Below are positions 25,664 through 37,196 of a stretch of DNA of 64,000 bases, in pieces. Below the pieces are notes generated by a model. It saw only the letters and a list, made by a program, of their open reading frames with translations. It was not told the DNA's origin and did no database searches. The DNA is from Daucus carota subsp. sativus (lineage: Eukaryota > Streptophyta > Magnoliopsida > Apiales > Apiaceae), in the NCBI RefSeq assembly GCF_001625215.2, contig NC_030383.2, positions 63,912,949 to 63,976,948 of the forward strand. Reading direction: 5' to 3'. The stretch's first letter is position 1; each line of letters begins with the position of its first letter. Position numbers and translations under genes: made by a program.

Positions 25664-26529
25664 GTAATGGTATTTTGCTTTCATAGAAAGAAATTATTTA
25701 ATTATACTATAGTATTGAATTGATGATGAGGGTTAATATCATTGTGCCCTTTAATATTTGTTCCCTTATACATATTGTTGGCTATAGAACTTGGAAAATC
25801 ATAAAACTTTTTTATATTTGATTATTTTTTTATTACTTGCTTACATGTGCTGGAGTTACGAGGAAAACTCTGGAGAAAGAGAGAGAGAGAGAGAGCTATG
25901 AGAGTCACAGAAACCATGAATCCAGAGATAGTGATTAGTAGTTGATGTTAGGTGGTGTCAAACCAAGTAGCGCGTGAGGTTGATGAAAAAGATAATTCAC
26001 TTGCATACAACTAGTTGCTAAACTCCATTAGTATGAGCCTTCCTGGTGTGCCTTTCAAATATAGGTTTATTGCTGATGTTTGATATGAATAAGTACCGGT
26101 AATGGATATGAAAAATTGAGCTATCAAACAGCAATGCAAAGCCTCCTGCAGGAATAGGAATAAGTACTACAGATGAATATGAAACTTTGAACTATCAAGC
26201 AACAATGCAAAGCCTCTTATAGTTTAGTTATGGGTTGCACTAGACTTGAGTAATGGGTTGCACACACGCAAAGCTTCCCGTATTTTAGTTATGGGTTGCA
26301 CAGGGCTTGAGTTATCATGCATACGTAATGAGAATACGCATTTCTCAGGTTCATTATCATTTAACAATACACTGGTGGGGTAGGATTTTTGTTTGTTATT
26401 TCTTGTCAAAAATGAATTTTTCTGCTCATTAAGATATGTGTCTATATATGTTTATGCATATATCAGGTCTGATTCGTTTATTTATATCTGTAATTACATC
26501 TTCACTTGTTTTTGCAAATTTGTTTCTTA
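25664..26529. other. Intron-like region of copy E
   Basis: Contains a (GA)n run at about 25,877-25,895. Imperfect repeats at about 26,088-26,150 and 26,161-26,221 share ATGAATATGAAACTTTGAA-like and CAATGCAAAGCCTC sequences and resemble 22,735-22,795. The end (26,410-26,516) aligns with 4,350-4,440 of unit A, for example GGTCTGATTC and ATCTTCACTTGTTTTT. It thus marks the same intronic position at which the F-box piece begins in A-C. Confidence 0.55.
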
Positions 26530-26996
26530 AAAATTTACCCTCATTCTCGACGCACAATGTGTGCACAGTTTAGTGCATTTTTTGGTATCCTGCTCACCTG
26601 GTTCCTTCTTCGTGTAATTCCCCAGTCAGTCAGTAGCTACTACATATTTGCTGTGACACTTCTCATGATGGGCCTTACCATTAGCTGGAATGCTACTGCA
26701 GCCAATGGCCCTATGTTTGCTAAGGTGGTCCCTGCCAAGCATAGGACTATGATCTATGCATTTGATCGAGGTCTTAAGGGATGTTCCTCTTCATTTGCTG
26801 CTCCTATTGTTGGAATTCTTGCAGAACAGTTATAATCCTAATTAAGTCTGTTAACCCCAAAACAGAATCCATACCAGAGGCCATTGCATTGTTGAAAGGC
26901 CGTTTTTCAATGATGGCAGTTCCCTTGGGCTTACGTTACATGTTCCACAAGCCCTTGTATTGGCTCGTTAAGGGAGAACAAGAGACTGTAGGCTAG
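26530..26996 (+). pseudogene. C-terminal fragment of a major facilitator superfamily transporter
   Basis: Reads YPHSRRTMCAQFSAFFGI, then LLMMGLTISWNATAANGPMF and KVVPAKHRTMIYAFDRGLKG, the conserved last third of a plant MFS family with four to five hydrophobic segments here. After GILAEQL (stop at 26,833) the homology continues in another frame (SVNPKTESIPEAIALLKGRF, then SMMAVPLGLRYMF) to a stop at 26,994-26,996, so there is a frameshift near 26,830. The N-terminal two thirds are absent. It is a decayed piece, not a working transporter. Confidence 0.75.
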
Positions 26997-27329
26997 CCAC
27001 TTCAGAAGAGGCAGAGATGATCCAACCGCACGGCAGGGACAGAGATAATACTTATTTCACGAGCACTACATTTCACGAGCATAATACTTATTTTAATAAT
27101 TTGTGTGATCGATTGAAATGGGAAACGAGGATCTGAAAATTTTTGGTATATCTATTGTATATATACTTATCCACTGAAAGAGTAATTTATATTTTGATTA
27201 GATTTTTTTATCATCCGATAATTTTTTTTGTTTCTTTATAACGTGTTTAATTATAAGACAAATAGGAAGTCATGATATTCCTTTTCGCTATAAATGGAGA
27301 AACAAGAAATATGAAATATATGACTGTAA
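26997..27329. other. Short AT-rich gap
   Basis: Contains a small duplicated phrase (TTTCACGAGCA...AATACTTATTT, twice near 27,040-27,095). Nothing else seen. Confidence 0.5.
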
Positions 27330-27333
27330 TCAA

Positions 27334-28372
27334 TTGGCAATAATATTAAACCAAACTATAACACATCTTTGTCCAATGTGTACCAGGGATGTAGAGCATG
27401 TTCTTCACATCTTTTTTGATTGTGAATATGCTCAAAGATGTTGGGAACTAGCAGGCTTAATATTTGACATGCAGAAAGTTGAATCTGCAGCTGTCGCTAC
27501 TGGACAAGCTTCACAGGAGTCAAATAATAACTTGCTCACAGTTACCAGAGTGCTAAGAGGAATAAAAAAGTTTAGGACGAGAAAATATTGGAGGCAAATA
27601 TAGCTATGGGAATGAGGGCGAAGCAGATTCAGGACCCGCAAACAGCACAAGCGAGGAACGAGTTACCTATATCACATTTGGCGACTGAGACAACGGAGGT
27701 GAGTAAATGGCTGGATAAAACTCAATGTGGACGCATCAGTGAGGGAGGGGATCCTTTTTTTACTATAGAAATAATGGTCATTCGCAATGAGTTTGGTAGG
27801 TTTCAGGCAGGGCCGGCCCTAGGGATTTGGATGCCCTAGACGAAAATGAAAAATGGTGCCCCGTATTTTTATATCTTAATTTTTTTTACACATCTCTTAA
27901 TTAAAAATAGTATATAACTTGTATATGAAACAAAAGAATAAGAATGCATCACATTTATTTATTTTCATTTTGAATTAAATTTTAATCTTAAATAAAAAAA
28001 ACATGTATATAAGAGTATATATATTAAATATATGAAAATTTTGGTGCCCCAAGTCGAAGTGGTGCCCTAGGCGGTCGCCTTGGTCGCCTTACCCAAGGGC
28101 CGGCTCTGGTTTCAGGACAAGTTGGTGTGATGGCCAAGCAGAAGCATATGGTACTGTTCTCGAGTCTTGCCCCTGCATTGGCTCCAAGAACTACATCTCA
28201 CGCAAGTTATTATTGAAAATGATTCTAGTTTGGTGGTTCAAGCACTCAGATTATTTTGTTGAAGTTGGACACACATTCTGGACTCATGCGGTGTGATTTT
28301 GCAGAATAGGAGTGACTTGGTTATTTGTCATGTTAAAAAAGCACGTATAAAGAATATAGTATTTGCTAACAA
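27334..28372 (+). mobile_element. LINE fragment (zf-RVT and RNase H domains), split by a hAT MITE
   Basis: 27,334-27,470 encodes CPMCTRDVEHVLHIFFDCEY, the zinc-binding domain (C-x2-C...H-x4-H...C) found after plant LINE reverse transcriptases. From about 27,705, with a frame change, GWIKLNVDASVREG is the start of a plant RNase H domain. After the transposon at 27,808-28,108 it continues with QVIIENDSSLVVQALR and DLVICHVKKARIKN. Several frame changes and stops make it inactive. The reverse transcriptase and endonuclease are absent. Confidence 0.75.
27808..28108. mobile_element. hAT-type MITE with 8-bp target duplication
   Basis: Terminal inverted repeats CAGGGCCGGCCCTAGGG and, on the other strand, CAGAGCCGGCCCTTGGG. 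It is flanked by GTTTCAGG at 27,800-27,807 and 28,109-28,116. The interior (301 bp in total) is AT-rich with GGTGCCC motifs near both ends and has no coding capacity. An 8-bp duplication and a CAGGG-type end fit the hAT superfamily. Confidence 0.92.
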
Positions 28373-28434
28373 AAAATTCAATGTTTCAATCTCCTATTTA
28401 TACAACTGTACAATCTTTTTAAAAACTTAGACAT

Positions 28435-28840
28435 AGAGGTGTAATTCGGGCCGAGCGAGTCGAGTTTCGAGCCGGGCGTAATTCGAGCCGAAGTTAATCG
28501 AGCCGAGCCGGCTCGTTTAACTAATCGAGCCTAAATCCCTTCCCGAACTCGACTCGTTTAATTTTACGAGTCGAGTCGAGCCGACTCATTTAGCTAAACG
28601 AGCCGGTTTTAGCGAGTCGGGCGAGTGGCTCGTTTAATTTTACACTTAATCGAGCCTAAACCTCTACCCGAACTCAGCTCGTTTAATTTCACGAGTCGAG
28701 TTGAGCCGGCTCGCTTAATTAAACGAGTCGGAACCTTTGTCCAAGCTCGGCTCTTTTAACTAAACGAGTCGAGTCGAGCCTAGTTAAATGAGTTCGAGCC
28801 GGGCGAGCTCGCGAGCCGCCCGACTCGAATTACAGCTTTA
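28435..28840. mobile_element. GC-rich GAGCC-repeat MITE (hAT-like)
   Basis: The ends are imperfect inverted repeats (AGAGGTGTAATTCGGG and AAAGCTGTAATTCGAG). Flanks CTTAGACAT (28,426-28,434) and CTTGGACAT (28,841-28,849) are a target duplication of 8-9 bp with one change. The interior is made of many short copies and inverted copies of CGAGCCGGCTCGTTTAA and CGAGTCGAG, so a single strand could fold into many hairpins. No protein coding. Confidence 0.8.
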
Positions 28841-28964
28841 CTTGGACATCTTCGTGATGTGAAAAGTCGCATCATTCATTCACTTATGAGGGTAGGAATT
28901 ACTGGCCATGTTTTGATTTATCACTATGATATTTGATATTTCCATCATCTAATTCCTAAATGTT

Positions 28965-29469
28965 GGAGTATTCGGATTTTAATTGATTAATAATAATATA
29001 TGAATTTTAATAAATTATAAATGATTTTGATTTTATACAAAGTTTTTGAGGGGATAAAATATATGTACACTTCTTGGATTTATGTACAAAATATCGTCGA
29101 TTATGGTGGATTTCTGGAAACATAAAATACACCGAATAATACCACAAAAATCATAATTTTATGAAGTCCAAAAAATCAAAAGCATTATTTTATAAAATCC
29201 GAAAAAATCCATTGGTGTTTAAATATTATCATATTTTAATGGATTCTCAATAATCTCAATTGAATATTATCAGATTTTAATAGATTCTAAATCATCTCAA
29301 TTGAATGTCATAGATTTTAATGTTATCTAAATAATCTCAATTCAATGCGATCAGATTTATAAGTATAATTTAAACTCCTTATTGAATACCAACAGATTCC
29401 TAGTTGCATATCTCAAGATTGCATTATATGTTTAAAATCCGAATTGAATAATCCTATTGAATACACCCC
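28965..29469. mobile_element. Probable MITE with internal 41-bp tandem repeats
   Basis: The right end, read on the minus strand, is GGGGTGTATTCAATAGGATT...CGGATTTT. The left end is GGAGTATTCGGATTTTAATT, similar with a short deletion. Between 29,218 and 29,365 about 3.5 copies of a roughly 41-bp unit occur (GATTTTAATAGATTCT plus AATCATCTCAATTGAA). The target duplication is not clear, so the superfamily is open. Confidence 0.5.
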
Positions 29470-29491
29470 GTTAAATATATGTGCATTATTA

Positions 29492-29886
29492 GAGCATCTC
29501 CAACCATCGAAATCCCTTAGTTAAAAGGTGAGTTGGCATACTAAAAATACAAAATTTTAGCCAACAGCTCGAAAAACTCAACTTCAACCATGCCCAGCTG
29601 TTTTCAATAATTTTAGCCAACCTCCTGTGAATGGCTAAATTTGTCGAACCTTTACAGGTCTGTACGAAAATCTGTAAGAAGATTGCACATCATTTATTAC
29701 CATATTGAATTGATATATTCTATTTTAACAATCTCAAATATTAATAACATACTATTTTTAAATTATAGCCAACCAATATTGCCAAAACCGTTGAAGCAAA
29801 ATGTCTTACTGGTTCAGCAAATTTTACATAATGTCTTACAAGTGTCATTTAGCCAACGATTATAGCCAACGCCGTTGGAGATACTC
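29492..29886. mobile_element. PIF/Harbinger (Tourist-like) MITE
   Basis: Inverted ends GAGCATCTCCAAC and GTTGGAGATACTC, flanked by TTA at 29,489-29,491 and 29,887-29,889. The interior repeats TTTAGCCAAC-type subterminal motifs. The open frame inside is chance. Confidence 0.88.
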
Positions 29887-29889
29887 TTA

Positions 29890-30449
29890 TGTATGAACAA
29901 AATGTATGGAGAGAATATTAAATATTTTTTGATATTTTTTTAAGAAAATGTAATTTTTTATTTTTTCTGGGAAAATAAAAGGCTAAAAAAAATGAAAATC
30001 AAGATATGTAACGGATATAAGGAGAGATGCATGTCCTATCATAATATCTCATAATATCTACATTATCTCATACAAAATCCAAAAGATAATGAGAGAAATT
30101 TTATATATTATTTTTGAAAAATTAGTATTACTTTTGTTAGTTTATGAAAAAGATATCAAAAATGATAATTTTGGATACACACACGAATGTGTCCAGATAC
30201 ATTGGCCAGCCTATCCAAGTAGCCTTTATATACCAACACAGGATTTGTACTTTTTATGTGTTCTCTTTCATGGCTCTCTTGGTCCATAACACTGTATGTT
30301 TTCTCTCATTTTGTTCTGTATAAATCATGTTCTATAATCAAGATTATGTTCATGTATGGTTCATTTTCAGGATTGGGTTGATCCTTCTTTCTTTTTCTAG
30401 GTGATTAAAATATATGGCACTAGATTTTGATTGGGCGTTGATTCTGATT
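29890..30449. other. AT-rich stretch
   Basis: No recognisable exon. A short ATG piece (MALLVHNT before GTATGT at about 30,270-30,293) sits where the first exon of copy F might be expected, but it does not match the first exons of the other copies. Confidence 0.4.
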
Positions 30450-31020
30450 AAATAGATGTATAACAGATTCAACAAGCTCACCCTACCTCTTCGTCTAGGT
30501 TGTAATTATTTAATATATTCTAACCTTTTGAGGATCAAAACTATAGATTTTGATAGTGTGTCTGATGTGTGATAGTGTGATCTTAGTTTATATGTCTTAA
30601 AGAATGGTCAACAATCAAGGGTGTAATTATTGCATACATTAGATTTTTATTTGTAAAATCGAGTAATATATATGAAGCACAAGACTCATTGCAACCTTTC
30701 CTTTCAAGTACTAGCTTAGTTTTCTTTGTTTTCATGTATTAGCTTAGTTTTATTTGTTTATTTATGGCTTATGACTGGTCTTTTCCGTTTTTGTTTGCTA
30801 GGGTAGTCTGGAGAGGATGGTCCTGAAAAACAAGAGGAAATCAACAACGATAAAGTACTAGCGGTAAAATCATAAATCTGCGTATTATCATTTTTTTTAG
30901 ATATTTTTCATGTTCAACTAATATATATTAATGAAACACTTGTAGAAAATAATGAAGAAAATGCTCCAAAAAAAGATTGAAACTCATACGTCCATGACAT
31001 ATATACTCAAGGTAAGGTTA
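30450..31020 (+). pseudogene. Most diverged copy F of the MNDEY gene
   Basis: The intron at 30,470-30,790 resembles those of A-E (AACAAGCTCACC, GTGTGATAGTGTGATCTTAG, CAATCAAGGGTGTA). Exon b at about 30,801-30,864 reads SGEDGPEKQEEINNDKVLA before GTAAAA. Exon c at about 30,945-31,012 reads NNEENAPKKD, stop, NSYVHDIYTQ before GTAAGG. The in-frame TGA and the missing first exon make it a pseudogene. Confidence 0.5.
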
Positions 31021-33465
31021 TTTTACTCTTCACCTCAAAATTAACTGCTTATAATTTATTATCATTTATTATTAAACGCACCTGTGACTGAAATTTGGGG
31101 CAAATTCATAATTTATGTTAAAGTGAATGGTTAGGTAGGTATGCTTTTTTTCGGGGTTCTTAAAACTTTAATTCTTCAATTCTTCTTGTCAAAAATGAAC
31201 CTTTGTGCGGATTAAATTATGTTTGTATATTCTCCATTTGGTTTTCCAAATTTGTTTTTTCAGTTTTTTTTTCTCATTTTTGATAGTTTGCAACTGAATC
31301 TTTAAATTACCCATTAATTATATGTTTTTAGATCTGTTTATATAGGAAATTTGTTTGATTTTGTATCATACACTTCAAACTTGGTTTTATATATTAATTT
31401 TTGTGTGTGGTGTCTATTTGTAGATGTGAATGAGTGTTTGATTTTATATAAAATTCACGTTTCATGTATAATATCTATATCACGGAGAGCATGAAGCATA
31501 AATTTGGTTGAGCATGAAGCATAATAGATTTGTATTCTATAGCATTTGTTGTATATTTGTTGTATGCATCAGTTTGTAATTGTATTTTTGGTATATGCAT
31601 CAAGACCCCGTAAATCTTGACCTTCATAAACTGTATATTTGTTATATGTATCAAGACCCCGTAAATCTTGACTTTGATAAACTTACACTGTATTATGCTA
31701 AGATGATAGGTTTAATACCAGTGGGTTTGTTCTCGATTTTTATATAAAACTAATTAGTGTTACAGGTTGGAGTTAGATGATTGGTATTTTGTAGCAATAT
31801 TATAGATATTTCAGATCAGGTTTAATTATATTCGTCCTTAGTAGAGGAAGGGGATAAAGATTTCACTAATTATCTCCATCAGTCAGTCTTTGTAATATTA
31901 AATAAAATAATTATGACAAAAGATATATAGTGATTATAGCAGTAAACATAGATAGATGCATAGTCATTAATAAATATAATTTTTTTATTTAAATTTTGAA
32001 TGATAGTATTAAGTCCATTTTTAGGATATAAATAGGAGAAAAGGTTTGATATTGAATATATACAAGTTGGTTTCCTATAATAATACACATATTACATGTC
32101 ATTAGTATTTCAATTTTGATTAGTTAAAAGTTGCGAATAAAATAGATTGATGAAATAAGAATTCAATAGTTGAATATATGTTATGGTCACACTATTATTG
32201 TCAACAATGATATTAAAATATTAAGTTGCATAAAAATTTAATTAATTTTCAAATATTTGATTATATATGGGATGTTATTGACCTTTTTAGTTACTCTCGC
32301 AAGGTTTCTCCATAATATAAATTACTTAAACATATTTTTTTTATAAATGAATTAAATCATACTCCCTCCCTCCCTCCCTCTCATTTATTTACAAATGGGT
32401 TGGACGCGGAGATTAAGAAAAATATATAAAGTATTGGAAAAGAGAAATAACTTATATTGGAGGAAACTAATGAATTTAGTTAATTTTATATTATAAAATT
32501 TTAGAGAATTTACCAAGTATATTATTTTTGGATCTTATTTGCAAATATACTACCTGCTCTAAAACCTTGCAAATATACTATCTTTTGGATCTTATTTGCA
32601 AATATACTACCTCTAATTGCAAGTATTTTTTTTTATATGTGTAGTGATGGCTGAAGATGAAAAGGTGGATATCGCGATGAAAGTTCTAGAACATGGGTCG
32701 TGCTACCTCGCGAGCAAAACCTCTAAGCCAGTACACGATTGATAACCTCTGACAGCACATATATCTTCATTTGAAAAACCGCTACAACATGGGTCGTGCT
32801 ACCTCGCGAGCAAATCTCTAAGCTAGTACACAATTCCTAATCTGTGACAGCATATCTTCATTTGAAAAAGAAAATACTAAAAGAGCAAAGAATCAAGGAT
32901 TCAAATTCTTTAATTGGAATTAAGGGGGCAGATGGTAGCAAGTCAAGAAAGTTGCGGATGACTTAGACTTCTTTGCTTCACAGAAAGTTTTTGCAAGCAA
33001 TTAACATTCTTGGAGAAAAGAGTAATTAACATAAGCAATATTTGTTTAGGAAGGCTATTTTAGTTGCTTTTTAGGTTGCAATGTTTAGCCCCGCAGGACT
33101 ATTTATTTTTCTGCCTTGTAACGAGTTGAAACTTATTATGCAAATTAATAAATATAATTATATGATATTTAATAATTTGCTCTAAAACATACACTTATGA
33201 TTTTCAATGAGATAATATTGTTCATTTTATACATGATTTATAAAAATAACAAAGCTTGTAAAACTAATTTTGCATATCCAAGGTCTTTAATGAAATGGTA
33301 ATGATCATACAACTCCATTCGAGAGATTTAGATATCCATTCATGTTTTAGTTCATTATAGTATGACTCATTGAATCTACAAAATTTATCGAAAAATATGT
33401 TTCTTTAAAAAAATTACTATCTTTTAGAAAATTCACTAAAATTCCAAAAGCAACTGGATGCAACT

Positions 33466-33468
<3 letters not shown>
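31021..33468. other. AT-rich DNA with two short tandem duplications
   Basis: No gene seen. A 41-bp phrase (ATCAAGACCCCGTAAATCTT) occurs twice at 31,592-31,684. A run of CTCCC at 32,363-32,381 looks like one end of a Stowaway MITE, but no opposite end was found. At 32,647 an ATG opens a 31-codon frame (MAEDEKVDIAMKVLEHGSCY) behind a possible acceptor, which I cannot assign. Confidence 0.55.
32689..32869. repeat. Direct duplication of about 90 bp
   Basis: The copies lie at 32,689-32,778 and 32,785-32,869. Both contain ACATGGGTCGTGCTACCTCG and CATATCTTCATTTGAAAAA, with several substitutions and small gaps. Confidence 0.8.
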
Positions 33469-33500
<32 letters not shown>

Positions 33501-33520
<20 letters not shown>

Positions 33521-34522
33521 CAGACAGAGTAAATAAAGTTCTATGGAGTCCACACTTTTGTCGGAGTCTTGGAGTCCAAAATCTCAACCATCTATTTTAA
33601 TTTAATCCAATGGTCTATATTATTTTTATTTAAAAAAAACATACGTGGTATGTAAAAGATGTTGCAGTTAATGTATACGCTCCTTATATTATATATATAT
33701 ACATATGTTGACAGTTATTGTATCTGCAGGATAAAATGATATCAGCTATTCTGTTGATTAAAATCATCTACAAGTGTTCTTAATTTTATTTTGTCTTTAT
33801 GAATCATCATATCAATGTTCTTCCTCGATAAAGTTAATTCCTCACTCAAATTTATATAATACTATCCAAGCAGTACTTGTAGGACTATGGAAGGAGATCC
33901 TTCTGGCATGCGATAACGGCTAATTTCTTGTGACACATATATTACTAATTTTGTGTTTTTCATTGTTGTTTGGGATCTATAATGTTGTATGTGTTGTATA
34001 TGGTTGTGGATGATGAGTGCAGAACATTATGATTGATAGATGCAGACTGAAGAACATTATTATGAGTGCAGAACATTCTGATTGATGAGTGCAGAATATT
34101 ATGATTAATTGTATATGATTGATCATATTCCGCAGTCTGAAGTATTGATACAAAATTGAAATGTTATTCGGAACAAGATCAACTCCTCGTGGAGCTGATA
34201 AGTTTGTTGATCATGTTCAGCAATCTTGAGTATTAGTACAAAATTGAAAAATATCCTGCACTTAAAAGATATTCTTCAGATTAGTAGTAATTGTCATTGG
34301 CCAAGTATGAAGGCGAGATACAAGGCTTGACATGTGCAGGACATATACCATATTATACGGTAATGTTATCAACATACGTGTTTTCAGGACAAACTATAAT
34401 AAAGTATTAAAAAATAGTTTTAAATTGATTGAAATAGATAAGCCGTAGGATTGTTTTCGAAATGAATGGTTATAGATTTGGTCTCTATAGACTCCAATAA
34501 TTTTGGACTCCACGGAACCCAA

Positions 34523-34542
<20 letters not shown>
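33501..34542. mobile_element. Inverted-repeat element of about 1 kb inside a TA microsatellite
   Basis: The left flank is (TA)n at 33,469-33,500, then (GA)n, then GTTCTATGGAGTCC near 33,539-33,552. The right end is the mirror image: GGACTCCACGGAACC at about 34,505-34,519, then (CT)n and (TA)n to 34,556. GGAGTC boxes recur inside both ends. The interior has no transposase. This matches non-autonomous elements that sit in TA microsatellites. The superfamily is not certain because no unique target duplication can be read in a microsatellite. Confidence 0.7.
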
Positions 34543-34556
<14 letters not shown>

Positions 34557-35185
34557 GTATATGTATGTATGTATGTATAATTTGCACCTACATGCACGTC
34601 AAAGCAAATTTTTTAGCAAAAAATTGAAGTTGCTTTTGATTGCATTGGATGTTGGTTTTGGTTGTACGTGGTTGCATTTGATTGCAAACTGTAAATTGAC
34701 AACAAAAAATCGAAACATAAATATGATTTTTGCAAATTATCCTTAAAAATACATGTTTTTTTGCAAGAACTTAAAAATATTTTTGTTACAACTCTTTTAA
34801 TTATAATTTACAAAGAAAGTGGGTTTTTTCGAAAAGTGCCCAAGGTACAAAAGAATTTCAAAAATACTACTTGAAAAATATATTTTCAAAAATTACAGCT
34901 TTTAAAAAGTATTTTCAAAAATACGGTTTGCAACACATCAATCAAAATTTAACTATAAATGTAATTTTAAAAATTAAATACTTGAAATATATTTGGTTAC
35001 ATGTATTGCAAAACAAGTTGCGATACGCGCTCTTAAATACCAAAACAACAAAAGCATGTCAAAATAATGTAATCATAAGGATGATCTGTTTGTTTAATTA
35101 CATAGAAGTTCGTATGAATATTTGGGAGATTGAAGCCATTATTCACCATCGATGTACGACAAGTCCATGTAATTGACTGCTTCAA
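34557..35185. other. AT-rich DNA, no gene seen
   Basis: Starts with a GTATGTAT microsatellite tail. The open frames here are lysine/asparagine-rich chance frames. Confidence 0.5.
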
Positions 35186-35397
35186 ATTGCTTCATTTGCT
35201 TTCCATATATACGACACCCGTGTTACTGAATTCGCTCATGGTCATACTCCCAAACATAAAAGAAAAGAAAAGAGAGTAGGAGCCAAAGAAAACATTGCTT
35301 CATTTGCTTTCCATATATACGACACTCTGTTACTGAATTTGCTCATTGTCATACTCCCAAACATAAAAGAAAGGAAAAGAGAGTAGGAGCCAAAGAA
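35186..35397. repeat. Direct duplication of about 105 bp
   Basis: Copies at 35,186-35,290 and 35,294-35,397 share ATTGCTTCATTTGCTTTCCA and AGAGTAGGAGCCAAAGAA. A nine-codon frame (MASLLRCFA) begins at 35,401, so this may be the duplicated leader of a lost gene. Confidence 0.85.
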
Positions 35398-35454
35398 GAG
35401 ATGGCGTCGTTGTTGAGATGTTTCGCCTGATCACAATGAAAATCCGCTCACTAA

Positions 35455-35790
35455 GGTACTGTTGTAGACGGCAACCACAACTTTTTGCTGAAAAGCAGGT
35501 GAAAAATTGTTTGGTAAATTTAAAAGCAGCTTTTCTAAACAGCTGCTTTTAGAAAAAGCAGGTTCTCCCATACTTTTGGAGAAAGCTGTTTTGAGTTTTT
35601 GCAGGAAGATGTTACAAATTTCACTATCAAACCTCACCCGAAAATTATTTTTTTATATTATAACTCAAAATAAGCAAATATAAAAAAATTGCCAAACAGT
35701 TATCTAATTTCTACAACAGCACTTTTTTTATCAGCACTTTTTCTGACAACACAGTGATTTTTAACAACACTCTCAAACAAACCCTAAATG
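35455..35790. mobile_element. Possible MITE
   Basis: The two ends are weak inverted repeats (GGTACTGTTGTAGACGGCAA on the left, GGGTTTGTTTGAGAGTGTTG on the right, read on the minus strand). The interior carries AAAGCAGCTTTT hairpins. It interrupts the short leader region after 35,401. No clear target duplication. Confidence 0.4.
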
Positions 35791-35850
35791 GTATAAGAAA
35801 GCTTTTGATCAAAGCCTCCTCAGATACGGCCTCTCTCAATAGATTAGACT

Positions 35851-36062
35851 TAATTTAATTCACTTTTGCAAACTTGAGATTTGTACTAGTTGATGCTAAT
35901 GTATCAATTGTTCAACGTATGTATACGCATTGAAACAAAGGTTTGTTTGATTGGTAATTTAATTCACTTTTGCAAACCTGAGATTTGTACTTGTTGATGC
36001 TAATGTATCGATTGTTCAACGTATGTATACGCATTGAAACAAAGGTTTTTTTTGATTGGTAG
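35851..36062. repeat. Direct duplication of about 104 bp
   Basis: Copies at 35,851-35,954 and 35,955-36,062 are over 95% alike and abut directly. Both contain TAATTTAATTCACTTTTGCA and CAACGTATGTATACGCATTG. Confidence 0.9.
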
Positions 36063-36273
36063 AGGGTTTATATCTTTTGTTTTTGAAGTGAAATCGACCT
36101 ATAAATCTTTTTTCCAAAATTAAATTAAAGTTATAAATATAATTGCAAAAGTAGCAAACCATATTTTTGAAAATAAAATTTAAAAAATAGTATGAAAATA
36201 AATTTGACAAAATTTTTGATAATATTTTTAAGAATATAATATTTTAGGTAATTTCCATATATCAATAACATTT

Positions 36274-37196
36274 GGGAAAATAGATTTTTTTGTCACCGAA
36301 CTTATTATGTTTTTAGAAACTTGTCACTCAACTAATTTTTTTTTCCTTTTAGTCACTGATGTTAGGTTTGGATTTGTTTTTAGTCACTAACTTAGGTTCG
36401 GATATGATTATTAGCATTGTGATAATTTTTTGTAGCATCATTAATACATAATGATAGTATATAATTTTTTGATAATATGATGTATGTTTATATCTTTGTA
36501 TATAGCAATAATAACATAAAATGAGGTGATATAATATTAAAATCAGGAAAAATCGTAATTAGAATTTTAGAAATTCATTAAATCATCAGTATGGAATCAA
36601 TGACTTCAAATAATTTATGCTCTCCATGATAAAATAAAGTCTAATTGAGTGATATGATGCATCATCTTTCACTATTAAAGTTTCAATCACCTAGTTCAGT
36701 CTAAGATCTTTCTTAAATTTATCCTCATAATTTTTAATAACTTTATCTTATTATAATTTTCAATATAAAGATAAATAAATAGAGAGGAAAACTTAATCTT
36801 CGATGATTTATGAGATTTTCTTTTTGCGTATAAAAATTCAAACACTAAATTTTTATTCGGAAGAAAAAATAAAATAATTTATGAGAGTACACTTTTAGAA
36901 ACCGTAAAATGGGTGTTTAACTTTTATCACTAAAGATAAACGATCTTGGGTACATAAAAGTACTATGTATAAAGATAGACATATATCAAATCATCAAAAT
37001 ATTACATTACAGGTGATCACTATATTTTAATAATACTACAAAGAATTAATATAATGGTAATAATCAAATCCGAACCTAATTTTAGTGGCAAAAAAAATTC
37101 CGAACCTAACATCAGTGACTAAAAGAAAAAAAAATTAATTGAGTGGTAAGTTTCTAAAAACATAATAAGTTCGATGACAAAAAAATCTATTTTCCC
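36274..37196. mobile_element. Mutator-like non-autonomous element with long inverted ends
   Basis: The ends are long inverted repeats of more than 100 bp, beginning GGGAAAATAGATTTTTTTGT. ATAACATTT flanks the element exactly at 36,265-36,273 and 37,197-37,205, a 9-bp target duplication as made by Mutator-like transposases. The 923-bp element has no coding capacity. It ends 192 bp before the ATG of the PIG-T gene. Confidence 0.93.

Noticed and set aside
32363-32381. Second Stowaway MITE
   Set aside because: Only one CTCCCTCC end is present; no inverted partner within 500 bp.
33347-33553. Minus-strand frame with SLSLSLS and IYIYIY
   Set aside because: Translation of GA and TA microsatellites.
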